A DNA stretch of 64,000 nt. It comes from Cylicocyclus nassatus (Eukaryota; Nematoda; Chromadorea; Rhabditida; Strongylidae). The translations under genes were made by a program, and so were the position numbers. Below, in pieces: positions 33,076-44,997 of this stretch. Below the pieces are notes generated by a model, which did not search any database, was not told the DNA's origin, and worked only from the letters and a program-made list of their open reading frames with translations. The number at the start of each line of letters is the position of its first letter. The first letter of the stretch is position 1. The stretch covers positions 54,548,333-54,612,332 of the forward strand of contig CATQJL010000001.1 of the NCBI GenBank assembly GCA_958299035.1, read 5' to 3'.

Positions 33076-34865
33076 ATGGTGAATCGAAGGCTTTTTTCCG
33101 AAGATTGGACTGTTCGTAAAATATCTGAGGTTCCAACAATATTCCTTTTACACATCTCCATTCATATCTCCAGCGCTCTACGAATGTGCGGTAACCCAGG
33201 CTTATAGAATTAATCTTTGCTATAGCTGTGATCATACAAAAGCTCCCAATATGATTAACTTCCTCAGACTCCCCCACTTACTTAGCTTTGACTGCTCCCA
33301 TAGTTACGGAATCTGAAGATGCTTATTTGATATCCATTACTCGCACTCGTAACCATCTTGAACTGTTGATACGTGGATTTTGCATCTGCTTGAAAACAGT
33401 CGTAAAGGATGATTTATTGCAGACTCAACGACAAGTATTTCAGTGCTGAGAAGCCGTAAGAGATGATCGTCAATGTATGCGCCTCAAGTATATCGAGGGA
33501 ACCTGTGAGTGAATTTTGAATCCCATTTTGCCATCATGGGACCTTGTTATGTTTTTGTGATGATAAATCTTGAAGAGTACCCATGGCTATGTCAATTAGC
33601 TATGTAAAGTAAGTGAAAGCTATTGTTTTTTAAATGAATGCTGTATATCTAAGGCTCTCGCAGTAAAATTAGCCAGATTAGAAGCCCTCATTGAATATGT
33701 CGATATGTATTGGGTTGACTCGAAAGGTTGCATTGTTTCAAAATATAATAATAACCTCTAGCATCTCAATTGATTCCTTGAAGTATATTTAAAAGTAGAC
33801 ACAGTGCGCTCCTTTTATGTGAACTGGTATATATGAGAAATTGCGAGAGTTAGAGGCAAATGAAGAAAAGTACTCAAAATTAGCATTTTTCCATGGCAAA
33901 AAACAATTTCAGCAGATTTTAGATATTAAGACTATGGTCCGACATAACGAGTAACATTTTATAACAAAACATCTCGTCCTATATCTTATGCTACGACTTT
34001 CTTTGGTGAGTGAAAAAAAATGCAAGTTTAAAATGCAGTTCGAAAAAATAGCTACAAAGCTCGCGATTTTTGCTTTCAAGCAAGAGTACATCCAAAGAAT
34101 TGAACCGAGAAAAATGTCATTTTTTTTGAAAAGATTCCAACGGAGTTTTGCATCAGCTAAATGCTTTTTGTCCGATCGTGTACATTCCCTCATCTGGTGA
34201 ATTTTTTGAAGTATGAGTATTTACATACACCGTTTTGCTTGAAATTTGTGCTGGTACATCAAAGTATGAGGCCTGGATATCTTTTGGGGATGTTTGGAGT
34301 GAGCCTTTGTGGCCTAATGTGTATACATTGTATAGTGTTATCGCCGCCGGTCTGCTTCGCTGTAAATTTTGAATGTGGTGCAATTACACAACGCGACTCA
34401 TCCCATAAGTACAACTGTAAATTTGTCATAGGTTCATCCACAAAGCTCAGTTTTCAGTAGTTCAAATCCGTCTGCCACGACTCTACGATAAGCTTGCGAA
34501 GTTTTATATGTAGTGCACAATCATAGACTAAATACAACTGGTTAATACTCTTTGATTTGCACTCTTCGAGAAAAATCACGTCCTTCTAAGATTATAGTTG
34601 TTTTTTCAGATTTTTCACACGACATATTACACCACGTACTACTATACCGAAAAACGGTCACCGTTCAGCTCGACCAAATCTAGCGATGTACGGGAGCTGA
34701 AAGAGCCTCTCATAGCTAAAACACCTCTGTCAGAAAAAGTGAGTTTTTAACCGTTTAGGATTATCATTGCATTGAAATCAGTACTTTTAGCTCAAAACAA
34801 AGTGGCAGAAGTTGATGGGTAAGCTGCGAATGTTGATCGCCATGAAATTCGCCAAGTTTTCATGA
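33076..34865 (+). CDS. Unknown small protein (144 aa), four-exon model
   Basis: Exons 33076-33190, 33286-33401, 34610-34738 and 34791-34865 join in phase (1, 0, 0) from ATG to TGA. Acceptors CTTACTTAG, TTTTTTCAG and ACTTTTAG are good; donors are GTAACC, GTAAAG and GTGAGT. The protein starts MVNRRLFSEDWTVRKISEVP, has a hydrophobic stretch (IFLLHISIHI, about 22-31), a tyrosine-rich part (HTTYYTTYYYTEKR) and a basic C-terminus (KLKTKWQKLMGKLR). Codon-level composition looks coding, but I recognise no family. Introns 1 and 3 are short; intron 2 is 1.2 kb and might hide another exon. Confidence 0.4.
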
Positions 34866-36009
34866 TTTATTCGCACAACTCGCAATCTTTCCTTTTCGAC
34901 TCGATATACACATTATTTTGCTTTCCGATTGTGCACGCTTTGTACTGGTAGCTCTGCATAAACTCTTGCTTCTCATGGGTTTTTGCTCTTTAATGCGGCT
35001 ATGAATGCGGAGATAAAACGCACCAACGTGGTGTTCTTCATATGTTGAGGATATGTCTGATGCTGAACTAGAGAAACTCAAAGGGGGAAATTCCAAAAAG
35101 GAAATCAAGACATGTACAAAATCAAAGATCTATGCATTGAACGGGTTATACCAAACTAGGTAATTGCTGAGCCCTTTAAATCCTGGACATAAATAAGCGC
35201 CTCGATGCTCAATCACTAATGGCGCGACTGTCGCATAACGAAATTTGTAGCAGTTCTCAGAAAACGCAGAAACGTGCAATGATGTTGGCTTTAGAGATTA
35301 CGTTTTCGTGTTCACTGTAGAGGATACTCCGGCTTTGATAGTAAAGATATGGTTGATGTTGATGATCGGATGATATAAAAGCATATTTGCAACAAACTGG
35401 GCTTTAGCCTATTCAAAAGTAGGGTGGCATTTACTGTAGTTCCAAAGAGCCAGAAAAAATTTAGGATGAAAGGTTGATAGGGCTTTTACAATAATTTGAA
35501 CGATAGGCTGGGCTGAGCAGATTGAACTATGCATTTAAAATGAGTTGAAGCAAGAAACCTTCGAATTCTGAAAAAATTGAGTTTAATGGTAAACATATCT
35601 CATGACATATAATTGATATGTGACTGTTTCACTCATTATCAGCCAAATGAATGATAATAGCACGTAAGAAAATTGTACCTAATCTAGAGAGCATCAAAAA
35701 AAAAAACTAATGGTAAGTTTTGACTGGCAGCATATATGCATTTTGGGTGTAGATTTGAAATTCTTAAAGCCGTAATTTTATCACTGAGAATTTACTGATA
35801 GCAATGGCGGACAGAGCTAGTTTGGATGGCGGGGGAGAGGGTTTACGGGAGGGGGGGGGAAGCGGTTCTGAATTTTTGAAAGTAGGCCTAAAGTTTGGTC
35901 GCATGTGATTAGAAATTTCCTCACCGCTTCCCTCAAGAAATTTTTCAAATTGTTATGATTGAAAGTCGACACCGTCGTGCGCTCGTACACCTAAAGTTGT
36001 AGGCTACTT
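34866..36009. other. Intergenic, nothing recognised
   Basis: Open frames near 35045-35155 (plus, with DMSDAELEKLKGG) and 34860-35108 (minus) are short and lack support. A G-run occurs at about 35850. Confidence 0.35.
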
Positions 36010-36152
36010 CATGACGAAGGCGCAGAAGCATATCAGTTGAGCGAGCGCGAACGCGGAGCGCGCGTATTCTCACCGTTGTAAATCCTGCACCTCATGCGCT
36101 CTGCGGCTAATTTAGCCGCGATCGTGCCCAAAAGTATTGCGCCTTCGTCATG
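36010..36152. repeat. MITE of the CATGACGAAGGCGCA family
   Basis: CATGACGAAGGCGCA (36010) and TGCGCCTTCGTCATG (ending 36152) are perfect terminal inverted repeats around a GC-rich 143-bp interior. A diverged partial copy is at 13452-13650. Confidence 0.8.
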
Positions 36153-36347
36153 CAGCAGCCTTTACATCAATCTTGCACCTAAATTAGAAATGCGTTTGCA
36201 ATGTTTCAAAAGCAACTGATCTGTACAGCATCCTACTATTCAGAAAAACAGTAGCTGTGCCCATTCTTACAGGTATCCGATCAACACAAATTCTATCTAT
36301 TATAGAGAGGGTTGCCTTTATCAGCTTGTAGGTCACCATAGAACGTT

Positions 36348-36473
36348 GATTCGTTGGCCGCACGGACTGCTCAAAGCTGCGGACCACGCGCGGTGCGGCT
36401 GAATTGTCGCGAGAGCACGATTTGTGCAATTGCAAATTGTGATGTGATGTCCAGTCCGTGCGGTCAACGAATC
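36348..36473. repeat. 126-bp inverted repeat
   Basis: GATTCGTTGGCCGCACGGAC at the left pairs with GTCCGTGCGGTCAACGAATC at the right, one mismatch in 20. The interior is GC-rich and not coding. Confidence 0.8.
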
Positions 36474-36625
36474 GACTATACCTACACTACGTTTGCTCTC
36501 AGCAGTGAAAGACGTGTAAGTTTACATTTATATGGACGTTTAAAATGGAAACTGTCACGAATTCTCAAAATTTTGGTAAGACCTAGGTCAATTTCATACT
36601 TTGATACAACCTAAATATAGTTCTC

Positions 36626-37039
36626 TTGCATTTGCAATGGCACTATGATTTGCCGAAGAGTATAATGCATCAACTTTGTCCTAATTTGTTACAATATTTA
36701 TTGTACAGTTCAGTTAACGATAATCAATCTTCTCGTGTACGCAAAAAAGGTGGCCTATCAGTTTGCCTAAATTCATCAAAGCAAATGGGCGTTGATGACA
36801 TAGTACATATCACAGATAATGCCTGCAAAGTAAAACTATACAGAAAAAGCAAACAGAGTAAACTCATAATAACGCAGAGTGTCTATAACATACCGCCGCT
36901 AAGAGAAAATAGAGACGTTTCTAAAAAGCTATTGAGAGTGATTCGGAAGAAGATTGCTGTAATGGGAAGTGGTTGTAAAAGTGATTGCTACTCTTTGGAC
37001 ATTCAAAATTCTCAGAGAGCGCGGGGAGGGCAAAACTAA
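36626..37039 (+). CDS. Hypothetical 137-codon ORF
   Basis: An AT-rich plus frame of 137 codons, rich in K, S and N, with VDDIVHITDNACKVKLYRK and KKLLRVIRKKIAVMGSG. No domain, splice context or start signal is evident; the first codons may be non-coding. It may be an exon or chance. Confidence 0.2.
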   Translation: MHLQWHYDLPKSIMHQLCPNLLQYLLYSSVNDNQSSRVRKKGGLSVCLNSSKQMGVDDIVHITDNACKVKLYRKSKQSKLIITQSVYNIPPLRENRDVSKKLLRVIRKKIAVMGSGCKSDCYSLDIQNSQRARGGQN

Positions 37040-37102
37040 GCCCAGTGGTTTTGATGCAATGCCGTAGTAGTCCTCCTTTCTCCTAACTCCTCACTACTCC
37101 CT

Positions 37103-37742
37103 AACAAGGAAAGGAAGGTTGGTCGAAGTGGCCTTTCAAAATGAGATGTATACTGCCTTGTAGAGCTTGGAACGCTGACTCCAAATCTGTCTTTGCTATC
37201 TGCTGCGGGCTTCTGTGCGAGGAGTTACGAAGGTTTTTGTGAGTAAAAATCTGAATGCAAGAGTAGGATCAGTCGTAACAATTTTCATTGGGTTTACAGG
37301 GCTCCTAAATTGCAGAGTCGTTTGCATCAGCGGTCGCGCGACGCGTCGCGTCCGGGCATTTTGCCGGCGCCGGCGCCATCGATCGAGGCGGCGCCATTGA
37401 TGCCCGGGCGCGACGCCGTAGCGCAACCGCTGGTGCAAACGACTCTGCAATTTAGGAGCCCTGTAATTGGTAGTCAAGTCACTCGGTGCAACAAATATTT
37501 TTGACTCAAACATACCAATTCGCTGCTGAATCATTTGAACATTGGGAAAAGGTTAAGACTGGACTGATTTTAACCTATTTTTGCATTCAGATTTTTACTC
37601 ACAAAAACCTTCATAACTTCTCGCCCAGAAGCCCGCAGCAGATAGCAAAGACATATTTGGAATCAGCGTTCCAAGCTCTACAAGGCAGTCAGTATACACC
37701 CCATTTCAAAAGACCACTTCGACCATCTTTCCTTTCCTTGTA
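37103..37742. repeat. Foldback element with a GC-rich MITE nested in it
   Basis: ACAAGGAAAGGAAGG at the left and CTTTCCTTTCCTTGT at the right begin arms of roughly 170-190 bp (GGTCGAAGTGG / CCACTTCGACC; GCTTGGAACGCTGA / TCAGCGTTCCAAGC; CAGCAGATAGCAAAG and its complement). Inside, 37297-37463 is a separate very GC-rich inverted repeat, CAGGGCTCCTAAATTGCAGA to TCTGCAATTTAGGAGCCCTG, with TA next to each end. Confidence 0.8.
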
Positions 37743-38072
37743 AGATATTTGTTTGCTCCTCTGCCTGAAACAACAAATCTATGATTGGTGCACCCAGAAC
37801 ACTGTTCCTCTAGGTAGGTTCCCTAAGGTTTGTTGTACACCTGTAGTTCGAATCTGGTGCCATATGATTAACTGTGCGCTCCAAAAACAAGCCATTTCAT
37901 TTTTTTTATTTGAACACGTCGGAGCATGTCATCATGTATGAACTTGATAATGAAGCAGGTTAACATGTCTAGAGATCGAGTGATGTATGTTTAACACGTT
38001 CGACGATATTTCTTATGGTTTTTTCCCCCGGGAATGAACTCCTCAGGTGGAGGGGAGGGGAAGCGACAGATG

Positions 38073-40989
38073 TACAATACCACCCGTAATTTGTGAAAAA
38101 AATTGGCGGCGGCACCTAACTCACGCGGCGCCGCCGCAGTTAGGCGGCAAGCGCCGCGTCGCGCGACAAAGTTAGGCGGAAAAGCGTGCCGCCTAACTTT
38201 GTCGCGCGACCCTAACTTTTTTAGATAAGAGACCTTATCTTGATATAAAATTTATGAATTTTATTTTTAAGAGTATTATTCAACTCAGCTCGGCGAGGCG
38301 CATCTTCCAGTATACAGATGTGCTTAGTTGTGAGATATAAGTTTTTTCCTGAAATTTTAGTGAAAATGGATCATTCAGTGTGCTGATTCCAGAGGCTACA
38401 TCACATTCTGTTGAGCACTGCAGAAATAGGGCAGGTATAGTTTGAGAGCTCATTCTGTATGGATATGTGTGAAACTGGCTTTTCTCGGCGAAGTATGACG
38501 GGTCCCAAAATGCAGGAAAACAAAGGCAAATGGTTGGAAATCGCATGAGAAATACATATCGCGGATTGCCGCGCGTGCTGTGCAATGTACAATACCACCC
38601 ACAGAACGGGAATTTCGCGAAATTCCAGAAATTTCGCGATTCCGGAATATCGCAAATTATGCAGCGCCATAACTTCCTTGGGAATGAATATATTCTAAAT
38701 CCGAAGGTAGCATTGTGTTCAGCTCGTCAAGGCGAATCTTTCGGTATGCAGTACTTGATATCTCGATTTCAGATTCTCAAACTTTCTGCGGACGTCTCTT
38801 CGCAAAAGTGTGAAGCAGCGCGTAGATGCCTCCAGTAGATTCAGAAAGAAATTTTCGATAGTACTTCTTCCGTAGATTATGGGGCGCTAAAAATCAGCCG
38901 CACACTTCTTTCCAAAGGATTTAGAAGGGCTGGTGAATTCTGGAAAAATCATGTCGTTTTAAATTTTTTTCAGTGTAACTCTAAAATATGAAGCTCTCTT
39001 GCTAAGAGCAGATGTGATCTTCGGAATCAGCAAGTCGGAAACCCTTATGAGCAAGTTTTTCAAGATGTTCGAGTAATTTCATTTTTTCTCGTTTTACGCT
39101 CTGAAGCTGGCCGATGGATTTTGGTCAAAATGTTCATGCTCATGATTTGTAAGGAAACTCCGCTTATAGAGGTCTTCGAACACGCTCTTTACGAAAATCA
39201 AGGTCTTTGAGGATTACAGGATCTTTTTGGTGAGATACGGTGAGGTGACTGTAACTGAATCACGAAAGTGCGTAACTTTGCCCGCACTTCTCGCGTGTCT
39301 GTCAAAAAACTTGCTTGCTTGCTTGCCCTTGTGCTTGTAAAGATCGCATATTTCGTCGAAATTCCACCGTGAGTGCTTGTATGACACTCGCATTGCGGAT
39401 ATTGTGTTCGCTTCGCCCAAAGACTCCCACTGTATTGAATATGGTACTTGCGTATGCTTCAGCTGCTCAGTTGAATATCAAAGCTATTTCGGTGGCTAGG
39501 ACTCAAACTACGAAATCAGTACTCTGCGTTGATACCACTGCTTTGAAAAGATCTGATCAACGTGTTGCATAAGCACTCACGGTGGAATTTCGACGAAATA
39601 TGCGATCTTTACATTTCGGGCAAAATCCATGAGGATGTGTTTTCGTAGGCTCCTTAACTCGGCGATTTCTGTAGAATGGAGACTGAGACTTGCACCTTCG
39701 ATGGCACAGTCCCTTTTAAATTTGACTTGGACAAGCAAGCAAGCAAGTTTTTGGACAGATACGCGAGAAGTGCGGGCAAAGTTACGCACTTTCATGATTC
39801 AGTTACAGTCACCTCACCGTATCTCACCAGAAAGATCCTGTAATCCTCAAAGACCTTGATTTTCGTAAAGAGCGTGTTCGAAAACCTCTATAAGCGGAGT
39901 TTCCTTACAAATCAAGAGCATGAACATTTTGACCAAAATCCATCGGCCAGCTTCAAAGCGTAAAACGAGAAAAAATGAAATTACTCGAACATCTTGAAAA
40001 ACTTGCTCATAAGGGTTTCCGACTTGCTGATTACGAAAATCTCATCTGCTCTTAGCAAGAGAGCTTCATATTTTAGAGTTACGCTGAAAAAAAATTTAAA
40101 ACGACATGATTTTTCCAGAATTCACCAGCCCTTCTAAATCCTTTGGAAAGAAGTGTGCGGCTGATTTTTAGCGCCCCATAATCTACGGAAGAAGTACTAT
40201 CGAAAATTTCTTTCTGAATCTACTGGAGGCATCTACGCGCTGCTTCACACTTTTGCGAAGAGACGTCCGCAGAAAGTTTTGAGAATACTGAAATCGAGAT
40301 ATCAAGTACTGCATACCGAAAGATTCGCCTTGACGAGCTGAACACAATGCTGCCTTCGGATTTAGAATATATTCATTCCGAAGGAAGTTATGGTGCTGCA
40401 TAATTTGCGATATTCTGGAATCGCGAAATTTCTGGAATTTCGCGAAATTCCCGTTCTGTGGGTGGTATTGTACATTGCACAGCACGCGCGGCAATCGTTT
40501 GTGTTTCTCATGCGATTTCCAACCATTTCCCTTTGTTTTCCTGCATTTTGGGACCCGTCATACTTCGCCGAGAAAAGCCAGTTTCACACATATCCATACA
40601 GAATGAGCTCTCAAACTATACCTGCCCTATTTCTGCAGTGCTCAACAGAATGTGATGTAGCCTCTGGAATCAGCACACTGAATGATCCATTTACACTAAA
40701 ATCCCAGGAAAAAACTTATATCTCACAACTAAGCACATCTGTATACTGGAAGATGCGCCTCGCCGAGCTGAGTTGAATGGTACTCTTAAATATAAAATTC
40801 ATAAATTTTGAATCAAGATAAGGTCTCTTATCTAAAAAAGTTAGGAGTCGCGCGACAAAGTTAGGCGGCAAGTGCCGCTTTTCCGCCTAACTTTGTCGCG
40901 CGACGCGGCGCTTGCCGCCTAACTGCGGCGGCGCCGCGTGAGTTAGGTGCCGCCGCCAATTTTTTTCACAAATTACGGGTGGTATTGTA
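38073..40989. mobile_element. Giant foldback element, 2.9 kb, arms of about 1.3-1.4 kb
   Basis: The left arm (38073-39378) and right arm (39571-40989) are near-perfect reverse complements around a 192-bp loop. Ends are TACAATACCACCCGTAATTT and AAATTACGGGTGGTATTGTA, giving TA at each border. Subterminal hairpins combine GTCGCGCGACAAAGTTAGGC and its complement with GC-rich GGCGGCGCCGCG. ACAATACCACCC recurs inside at 38586 and its inverse at about 40465, so an inner copy may be nested. The mirrored open frames (38530-38838 and 40183-40494) reflect the symmetry. No transposase is recognised; the right arm has about 110 extra bp. Confidence 0.88.
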
Positions 40990-41768
40990 TTTCGAACAGA
41001 GAGATGTGGCGCTAGTTTAGCATTCGGAAATTGCTGGGATGCCCGATCACATAGTACTTTCATGTCGATCTAATACGTGCCATTGGAGTCATAAACATGC
41101 GTACGAACCTTTTGCAAGTGAATCATATGACTGAGAAATGTGACGTCTTAGGTCGACACGAAAGTTTGACGAATCGGCAAATTGCTGGAAATGCAGATTG
41201 ACTCCAGCACGGAAAGTATTGCATCAGAGCTTCCTTTTTTGCAAACATAATACTACGTTAAAAATGCCCTGCATCCTTTATCACAAAAATTTTGTTCTCG
41301 TGAAGGCTTTATTGCAGAGAATTGAGACATATTGTAGTAGCAGAATTACACAGGGTTCACAATGCGAGTTCATCGTAAACGCATATATCAAGAAGCACAA
41401 CAACGATTAATCAACAAAGATCGATTTTATCAAGAATTACATTTACGCAAGTCCGATCCATCATTACAGTGTTCACAAACTTCTAACAAACTATTTTACG
41501 TGGAAACTGAGAAGACGACATTTGATCGAAGAGATAGATACCTAGCTCTAAGTGGGTGGTAGCTAATCACATAATATTGTCACGAAGCAAATGCTAGTAG
41601 AGCAGTAGCAAAACTTGATCCATACTTGGATCAAAGGTGAAAAATTGCAAATAGTCTACAAGAACTCAGATATGGTCTGCTTATCTTTTTTTTCCTTGTC
41701 GTAAGGAGTAACTTGATTTTCTAACAGTTCGAAAGGTGACTCTCCGAATTTCTATTGAATAATGACTA
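40990..41768. other. Intergenic, nothing recognised
   Basis: Two short AT-rich plus frames (41198-41410 and 41362-41562, the latter with MRVHRKRIYQEAQQRL) have no supporting context. Confidence 0.35.
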
Positions 41769-42419
41769 TACATGGTGTTACAAGAGTATGTATACACTGT
41801 TTGACCGTTGATATCAATATTCTCAAGTAGTCGTTTGCCTACCTCCAACCACCATTTTGAGCTGGCCATAACTCAGATCTGAGTATGTAGCTTGTAGGAT
41901 TACGGTAGAAACGTTAGGAAGAGTTGTGAGCCATTAGAGGCCTTATTTCGCCTCAGAAAGCAAACCAAACAACCTGGAAACCTTCTATGCTGGAATAATT
42001 AGAGTCGCTAAAATCAAATATGAAGTTTGCATTTTATCCCAATACTTCCTTGATCAGTAATGCCAAGTAAACCGCAGTAGCTGTTATTGCAATGCTCCCT
42101 AAAATCGTGATTACAACATTTGAAAAGCATTACAAACTCGCAAAAAGTTGAGTAATAAAATCAACGCAACCCTGGTAAACCACTTTCCAGATTTTCTTGA
42201 GAACTTTTTTGAAACAAGATTGATCCACAATGACATTGTAAGCTGAAAGTTCCAACCGTAATCCTGTAGTAATGAAGAGCGATCGATGATTTGCTCCGTA
42301 TTGGAAATCTAGGATGAAGCCAGCTCTACAAATTGGTACCTAAAGGCAGGCGAAATACTTCTTGATTAAAGAGATATTATCGATCAAACAGTGTATACAT
42401 ACTTTTGAGACATCCTGTA
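41769..42419. repeat. TA-flanked foldback of the CAGGGTGTC family, copy 2
   Basis: The core 41771-42417 starts CATGGTGTTACAAGAGTATG and ends CATACTTTTGAGACATCCTG. Subterminal TACACTGTTTGA/TCAAACAGTGTA and the GTAGGATTACGGTAGAAAC block are shared with copies at 24182-24861 and 45310-45995, but this copy is more diverged at its ends. Confidence 0.75.
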
Positions 42420-42437
42420 TAAGTTTGCATAGGTTAT

Positions 42438-43108
42438 TAGGTTGAACCGAAAGTTCTGTCGCACCATTTTCAAAAATTCATAACTTCTGATTTTTCCAAC
42501 CGATTTGACTGTTTTTATTTTTGTATGAAGAGTAAGTCATGCTCTTTATTCATCTGTTGCATAGATAGGAGCGGTAGAAGAAAATTAGTCAAAATTCGAA
42601 TTTTCTGTGCAGGGTCATAAAAAATCGGAGACTTGCAACAAAAATCGGAAAGTATTAGTCAGTATTGTAGGTTCTTTCACCAGCTCTTTCTGACTGTGCA
42701 AAGTTTGCGCCGACTCAGCGTCTCTATGAAAAGTTACGATTTTCGAGCAAGCAATACAAGAGGGCGAATTTGATTTATTTTGGCATTTTTCAGGGAAATC
42801 TTAACTTTTCATAAAGACGCTCAATCGGCGCGAACTTTGCACTGTTAGAAAGAGCTGGTAAAAAAGCCTACAATACCTACTGCTCCGATTTTTGCTGCGA
42901 GTTTCCGATTTTTTATGACCCTACACAGAAAATTTGATTTTCTTCTACCGCTCTTATCTATGCAAGAAATGTTCATTGGTAAGCAGCTGAGGAGTCTTTA
43001 CAAAGAGCATGACTTACTCTTTCATATAAAAATTCAGTCAAATTGGTTGGGAAAATCAGAAGTTATGATTTTTTGAAAATGGTGCGACAGAACTTTCGGT
43101 TCAACCTA
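42438..43108. mobile_element. Near-complete palindromic element, TA-flanked, 667 bp
   Basis: The core 42440-43106 starts GGTTGAACCGAAAGTTCTGT and ends ACAGAACTTTCGGTTCAACC. Pairing continues almost to the centre at about 42775 (GGTGAAAG, AGAGCTGG, AAGTTTGCGCCGA / TCGGCGCGAACTTTGC, and so on). The TTAGGTTGAAC end resembles mariner termini. No coding content. Confidence 0.85.
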
Positions 43109-44160
43109 ATATTTTTCCCGTTATCATCAGAAGGATCAAGAATCGATTGTACTCAACACCAGTCTTCCAACCATAGGGTGAGACTCTTAGCATGACTGTG
43201 TCAAGTAAAGAAAAGAATAAAGAATTCTCTATACGCCTCCGGCGTCTAAACTGTGGGAGCTTGGCATACTTTATACTGTGTTATAAGTTATTAAAACTTG
43301 TCGCTTTCCAGCTTTCCGCAAATTGAGTGAAATAAGGATAGACAACACTCTAAACTGTGTGCTTTACTTCTTCTTTTTAGCAGACGTTTCGGATCAGTTT
43401 TCCTCATGATTGTTGAAAATCGCAACTTTTGACCCATCGACTCGTGTGACTTTAGCAGACCCTTGAAATTTTCTAAAAATCAGAGTGAAAGAAAAGAAGC
43501 ACTTGTTCATGCGAATTTTTTCAGTTCATTCGAAACTAGCAATTCGGGGCTTTTGAAACAGTTTCTCAAGAACTTTCGATTTCTTGGTAAGACAAATCGC
43601 TCTAAACCTTATGAAATCCCTGGAAATAGGAAGCTTTGAATATCGTTCATCATCATACTCTATTTTTCAAAACAGCCAAGCATCCCTTCAAAATATCACA
43701 ATACAAGACGCTTTTAGTTCAAGGCTTCTGCGATTACTCTAAGAATCCTGAAAAGATTTGTTAGGGAGTTACAACTGTTGGAAAGAAAAAGAAAATCTGC
43801 ATTGAACAGCGTTTAGACGTTTGTCTATTGCTCTATTCTACCTGAATTCGTCATGCCCAGAATGGAGTAAAAACGCTTGAGACTTTTACAGTTGCGCAAA
43901 ATTCGCTTTTGTTTCATAAAAATTCACAATGACAAAATTATTAGAGCCATTGGCATCCTCTCGTACAGAAAAATTGAGCCCTATTCGACGTAGCTCAGAA
44001 AATGTGTAAAAGTCGAGTTCAGCCGCATTTGTTTTTCGATCAGGCTGCTTCCGGTATCAATCGCCGGTCTGATTCATGTAGCAAACTCTGCTAGAACTGG
44101 TTACCCCTTATGGTGCGAAGTCCAAACTTAGCGTAAACAAGAGACATCTTCACGTAATAG
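43109..44160. other. Intergenic, nothing recognised
   Basis: AT-rich sequence with no supported exon, RNA gene or strong inverted repeat. Confidence 0.4.
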
Positions 44161-44640
44161 CTAGACTCATTCATCAAAGGGCCCCGGGGAGGTGTGTCCG
44201 CGACCACCCTGTGGTCCCCACGGATGAGGTCAGCCGCTGAAGCACCTAGTTGTACGAACTCTGACCATAACGGGGGTGCGCTTCGGCAAGCACGGGCGGG
44301 GCACAAAGGATGCCAATGACATGAGGGTGAAGGGCACGGTCGTTCCACTCTCGTCGAGAAGAACGTGTTTAGTGCGCCAGCACATATAAGGCAGCACTGA
44401 CGGGGCTCGGCTAACTATTCCACGTCTTGTCCACGACTTTCGTTTTCGTGCATTGTGGCAGACAAGCGCTTGTCCCCTTCGTGTAGTCCGCACTAGTTCT
44501 TCCCAACCCGTAATGGTTCTCGTTTTACTCTTTGACGACCATTAGTGTGACCGTTGAGCGATGTTGCCAGTGCATTTTCTCTCGAGGTCTGGCTCAGGCG
44601 GAACCACCGCTTCTCGCAGTAGTAATTTCCTTGCCCTGCC
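44161..44640. other. GC-rich island of unknown nature
   Basis: About 480 bp clearly richer in GC than its surroundings, starting near GGGCCCCGGGGAGG. Minus-strand frames of 85-87 codons overlap (44091-44348, 44230-44493) but break at stops, and no domain is recognised. It could be a fragment of a retroelement or of a gene lost from this site. Confidence 0.3.
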
Positions 44641-44805
44641 TTGCCTTCCGTGCATTTACGCATTTATTTGTGAGGGAACGCCATTTCCGTTGATTTAGCC
44701 TGGGACAATGCTGATCCAGAACAAATCTTTTTCTTTCAACACCAGCTTTGTTGTTTTCGATAAATTAGAAAGTTACTTGAAGTTGTAAACCTATAGTTCA
44801 TTTAT

Positions 44806-44997
44806 AAAATCGTGACGATGGATTTTACTGCGGACTTTGCACCCACAGGAGCATAAAAGCTCATACAAGAAGGCATCACCTCAACGTTCATTATAGATAA
44901 GCAACAAAACCATTCGACTAGAGATGAAAACCAAGAAAACGTGATTTCTGGAGGTGGCGTGCGTGTCGCGCGCGGTTGCGCTATCGTCACGATTTTT
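44806..44997. repeat. Inverted repeat AAAATCGTGACGAT
   Basis: AAAATCGTGACGAT at 44806 pairs with ATCGTCACGATTTTT ending at 44997. The interior shows no further pairing, so this is a weak MITE candidate. Confidence 0.4.

Noticed and set aside
32967..33277. Minus ORFs reading TFVERWRYEWRCVKG as a gene
   Set aside because: They are antisense to the phase-consistent exon 33076-33190, which explains the open frames better.
34259..34441. Minus frame with LYLWDESRC and KQTGGDN as a Tc1 transposase remnant
   Set aside because: Only a DES-like triplet and a GG match; neighbouring motifs, catalytic spacing and inverted termini are missing.
38530..40776. Several ORFs of 65-128 codons in the giant foldback as genes
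   Set aside because: They occur as mirror pairs because the DNA is palindromic; no transposase motif was found.
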